Source: an uncultured Prevotellaceae bacterium
Lineage (GTDB): Bacteria; Bacteroidota; Bacteroidia; Bacteroidales; Bacteroidaceae
Assembly: GCA_900543815.1 (NCBI GenBank)
Contig: UQST01000019.1
Span: 1-51,603 of the forward strand
DNA length: 51,603 nt
Reading direction: 5' to 3'
The position numbers were made by a program, and so were the translations under genes. This document shows positions 50,860 to 51,603 of this stretch, piece after piece (position 1 is the stretch's first letter; every line of letters begins with the position of its first letter). The notes under the pieces were generated by a model. That model was given only the letters and a program-made list of their open reading frames with translations, ran no database searches and was not told where the DNA came from.

Positions 50860-51603
50860 CTACCCTCTGTTGATTCGTTCCACCAATTCATCAGGTGTAA
50901 GTATCTCCATCCTTGAAAAACCGAACCACTTCTTGCCCAAGTCCTTGATGGACGCTCCTATGTGATATACATCATCGTCTATACAAAGGAAACGGTCGTG
51001 AGACAAACGGAATGTTTCAACATTTATAGGTGGATATTGGGCATTATGACGGTCAATGTCAAGTTGAAACTGACGGTTAATCTGTTGCGTATAGATGAAA
51101 GCAGACACACTATCTTCTCTTTTATCAAGCAATGTCAATACCGTTTCATCTACATAATTGTCGATAAGTATAATGCGCTTCTTTGCACTTTTAATCAAGT
51201 CGGAAACGAAATTATAGGCATCATAAATCTGACCATTGTAGAAAACACCTTGCTTAGGCTTCGCATTACCTTCGTCCAATCTGCGGAAAACTTCTTCTAT
51301 ACGCTTGTCGGACTCCTGAAAGTGTTGTTGCATTTCTAATTGATGGTACTCCAGAGTCGAGAGACGCTGAAACACTTCGGCATTATTCTGTAGAAAGTGT
51401 CGCATTGATGTAAAAGCTCGCATTATGCGAATATTCACCTCAATAGCAGTATCAGAACGCAAAACACTGCTAAGCATAGCAACTCCGTTTTCCGTAAATA
51501 CATAAGGCATATATTTCAAGTGTTGCCCACGTCCTTCGTTTAAGGTCGCAATTTGCGACCTTAAACATTCTTCCTTGGTCAGTTGAGACATGAAGTCCTT
51601 AGG
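50860..51603 (-). CDS. ORF6N-domain protein with PLD-like C-terminus, 5'-partial
   Basis: The frame runs off the window end; the last codons in the window read PKDFMSQLTKEEC, the middle of an ORF6N domain, so the true start lies beyond 51603. The ORF6N part continues with LRSQIATLNEG, YMPYVFTENGVAML and SSVLRSDTAIEVNIRIMRAF. A coiled-coil follows (residues about 80-105 of the visible part). The C-terminal 130 residues resemble a phospholipase D-like fold: RIILIDNYVDETVL, HDRFLCIDDDVYHIGASIKDLGKK. ORF6N domains come from phage antirepressor-like proteins and bind DNA. Base composition is AT-richer than neighbouring genes, in line with acquisition. Confidence 0.85.
   Translation of the reverse strand, partial: PKDFMSQLTKEECLRSQIATLNEGRGQHLKYMPYVFTENGVAMLSSVLRSDTAIEVNIRIMRAFTSMRHFLQNNAEVFQRLSTLEYHQLEMQQHFQESDKRIEEVFRRLDEGNAKPKQGVFYNGQIYDAYNFVSDLIKSAKKRIILIDNYVDETVLTLLDKREDSVSAFIYTQQINRQFQLDIDRHNAQYPPINVETFRLSHDRFLCIDDDVYHIGASIKDLGKKWFGFSRMEILTPDELVERINRG

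Overview
The window is a stretch of a Bacteroidota chromosome, most likely from a Prevotella-like member of the Bacteroidales. The signs are: promoters of the Bacteroidota type (a -7 box TAnnTTTG, three times with a TTG 20 bp upstream), almost no Shine-Dalgarno sequences, type IX secretion (a PorZ homologue and secreted proteins with C-terminal sorting-type tails), LamG, CotH and GH20 exported proteins, and Bacteroidota-only families such as DUF4294. Most of the window is fairly GC-rich. Only the two edges (before about 780 and after about 50800) are clearly AT-richer and look acquired. I found no tRNA, rRNA, CRISPR array or insertion sequence.

Layout. 1-775: end of a bacteriocin-like exported protein and a small membrane protein. 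916-10319: housekeeping genes, namely a long-chain polyprenyl diphosphate synthase (-), polA (+), mutS (+), then on the minus strand ychF and lgt, followed by a GH18 glycosidase reduced by an internal deletion. 10541-19619: envelope and secreted proteins, namely a CotH-fold protein with discoidin and ricin-like modules, two DUF805 membrane proteins and a 1331-residue double-LamG protein, with a 1.2 kb repeat-rich gap at 14395-15623. 19828-28647: trkH, nadB, PBP4 (dacB), a coiled-coil exported protein, cysK, an outer-membrane barrel and a flavodiiron protein. 28817-32461: two exported proteins, a FAD oxidoreductase and a LamG-glycerophosphodiesterase. 33013-41331: a co-directional run leuS, two yitT paralogues, rdgB, porZ and ogt. 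41455-43551: a radical SAM protein, a DUF4294 protein and a TrmH-type methyltransferase. 43552-44227: a candidate replication origin. 44228-50681: nadA, a bile-acid-symporter-family transporter, a CPA2 antiporter and a GH20 hexosaminidase. 50860-51603: a truncated ORF6N/PLD-like protein.

Themes. nadB and nadA together make quinolinate from aspartate but lie 21 kb apart. PolA and MutS are adjacent and both carry sliding-clamp-binding pentapeptides. PorZ marks the machinery that would export the CotH and LamG proteins.

The most unusual signal is non-coding. Four intergenic loci (7760-7837, 15120-15221, 32763-32840, 41333-41420) each hold three or four short palindromes spaced exactly 22 bp apart (21 bp in one). 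Two loci share the core GCAGCGCGCTGC; the other two have unrelated cores. The proposed origin at 43815-44165 also has three DnaA-type boxes exactly 22 bp apart. A constant two-helical-turn pitch over unrelated palindromes suggests a family of structured or protein-binding arrays that ordinary annotation would miss or call as small spurious ORFs.
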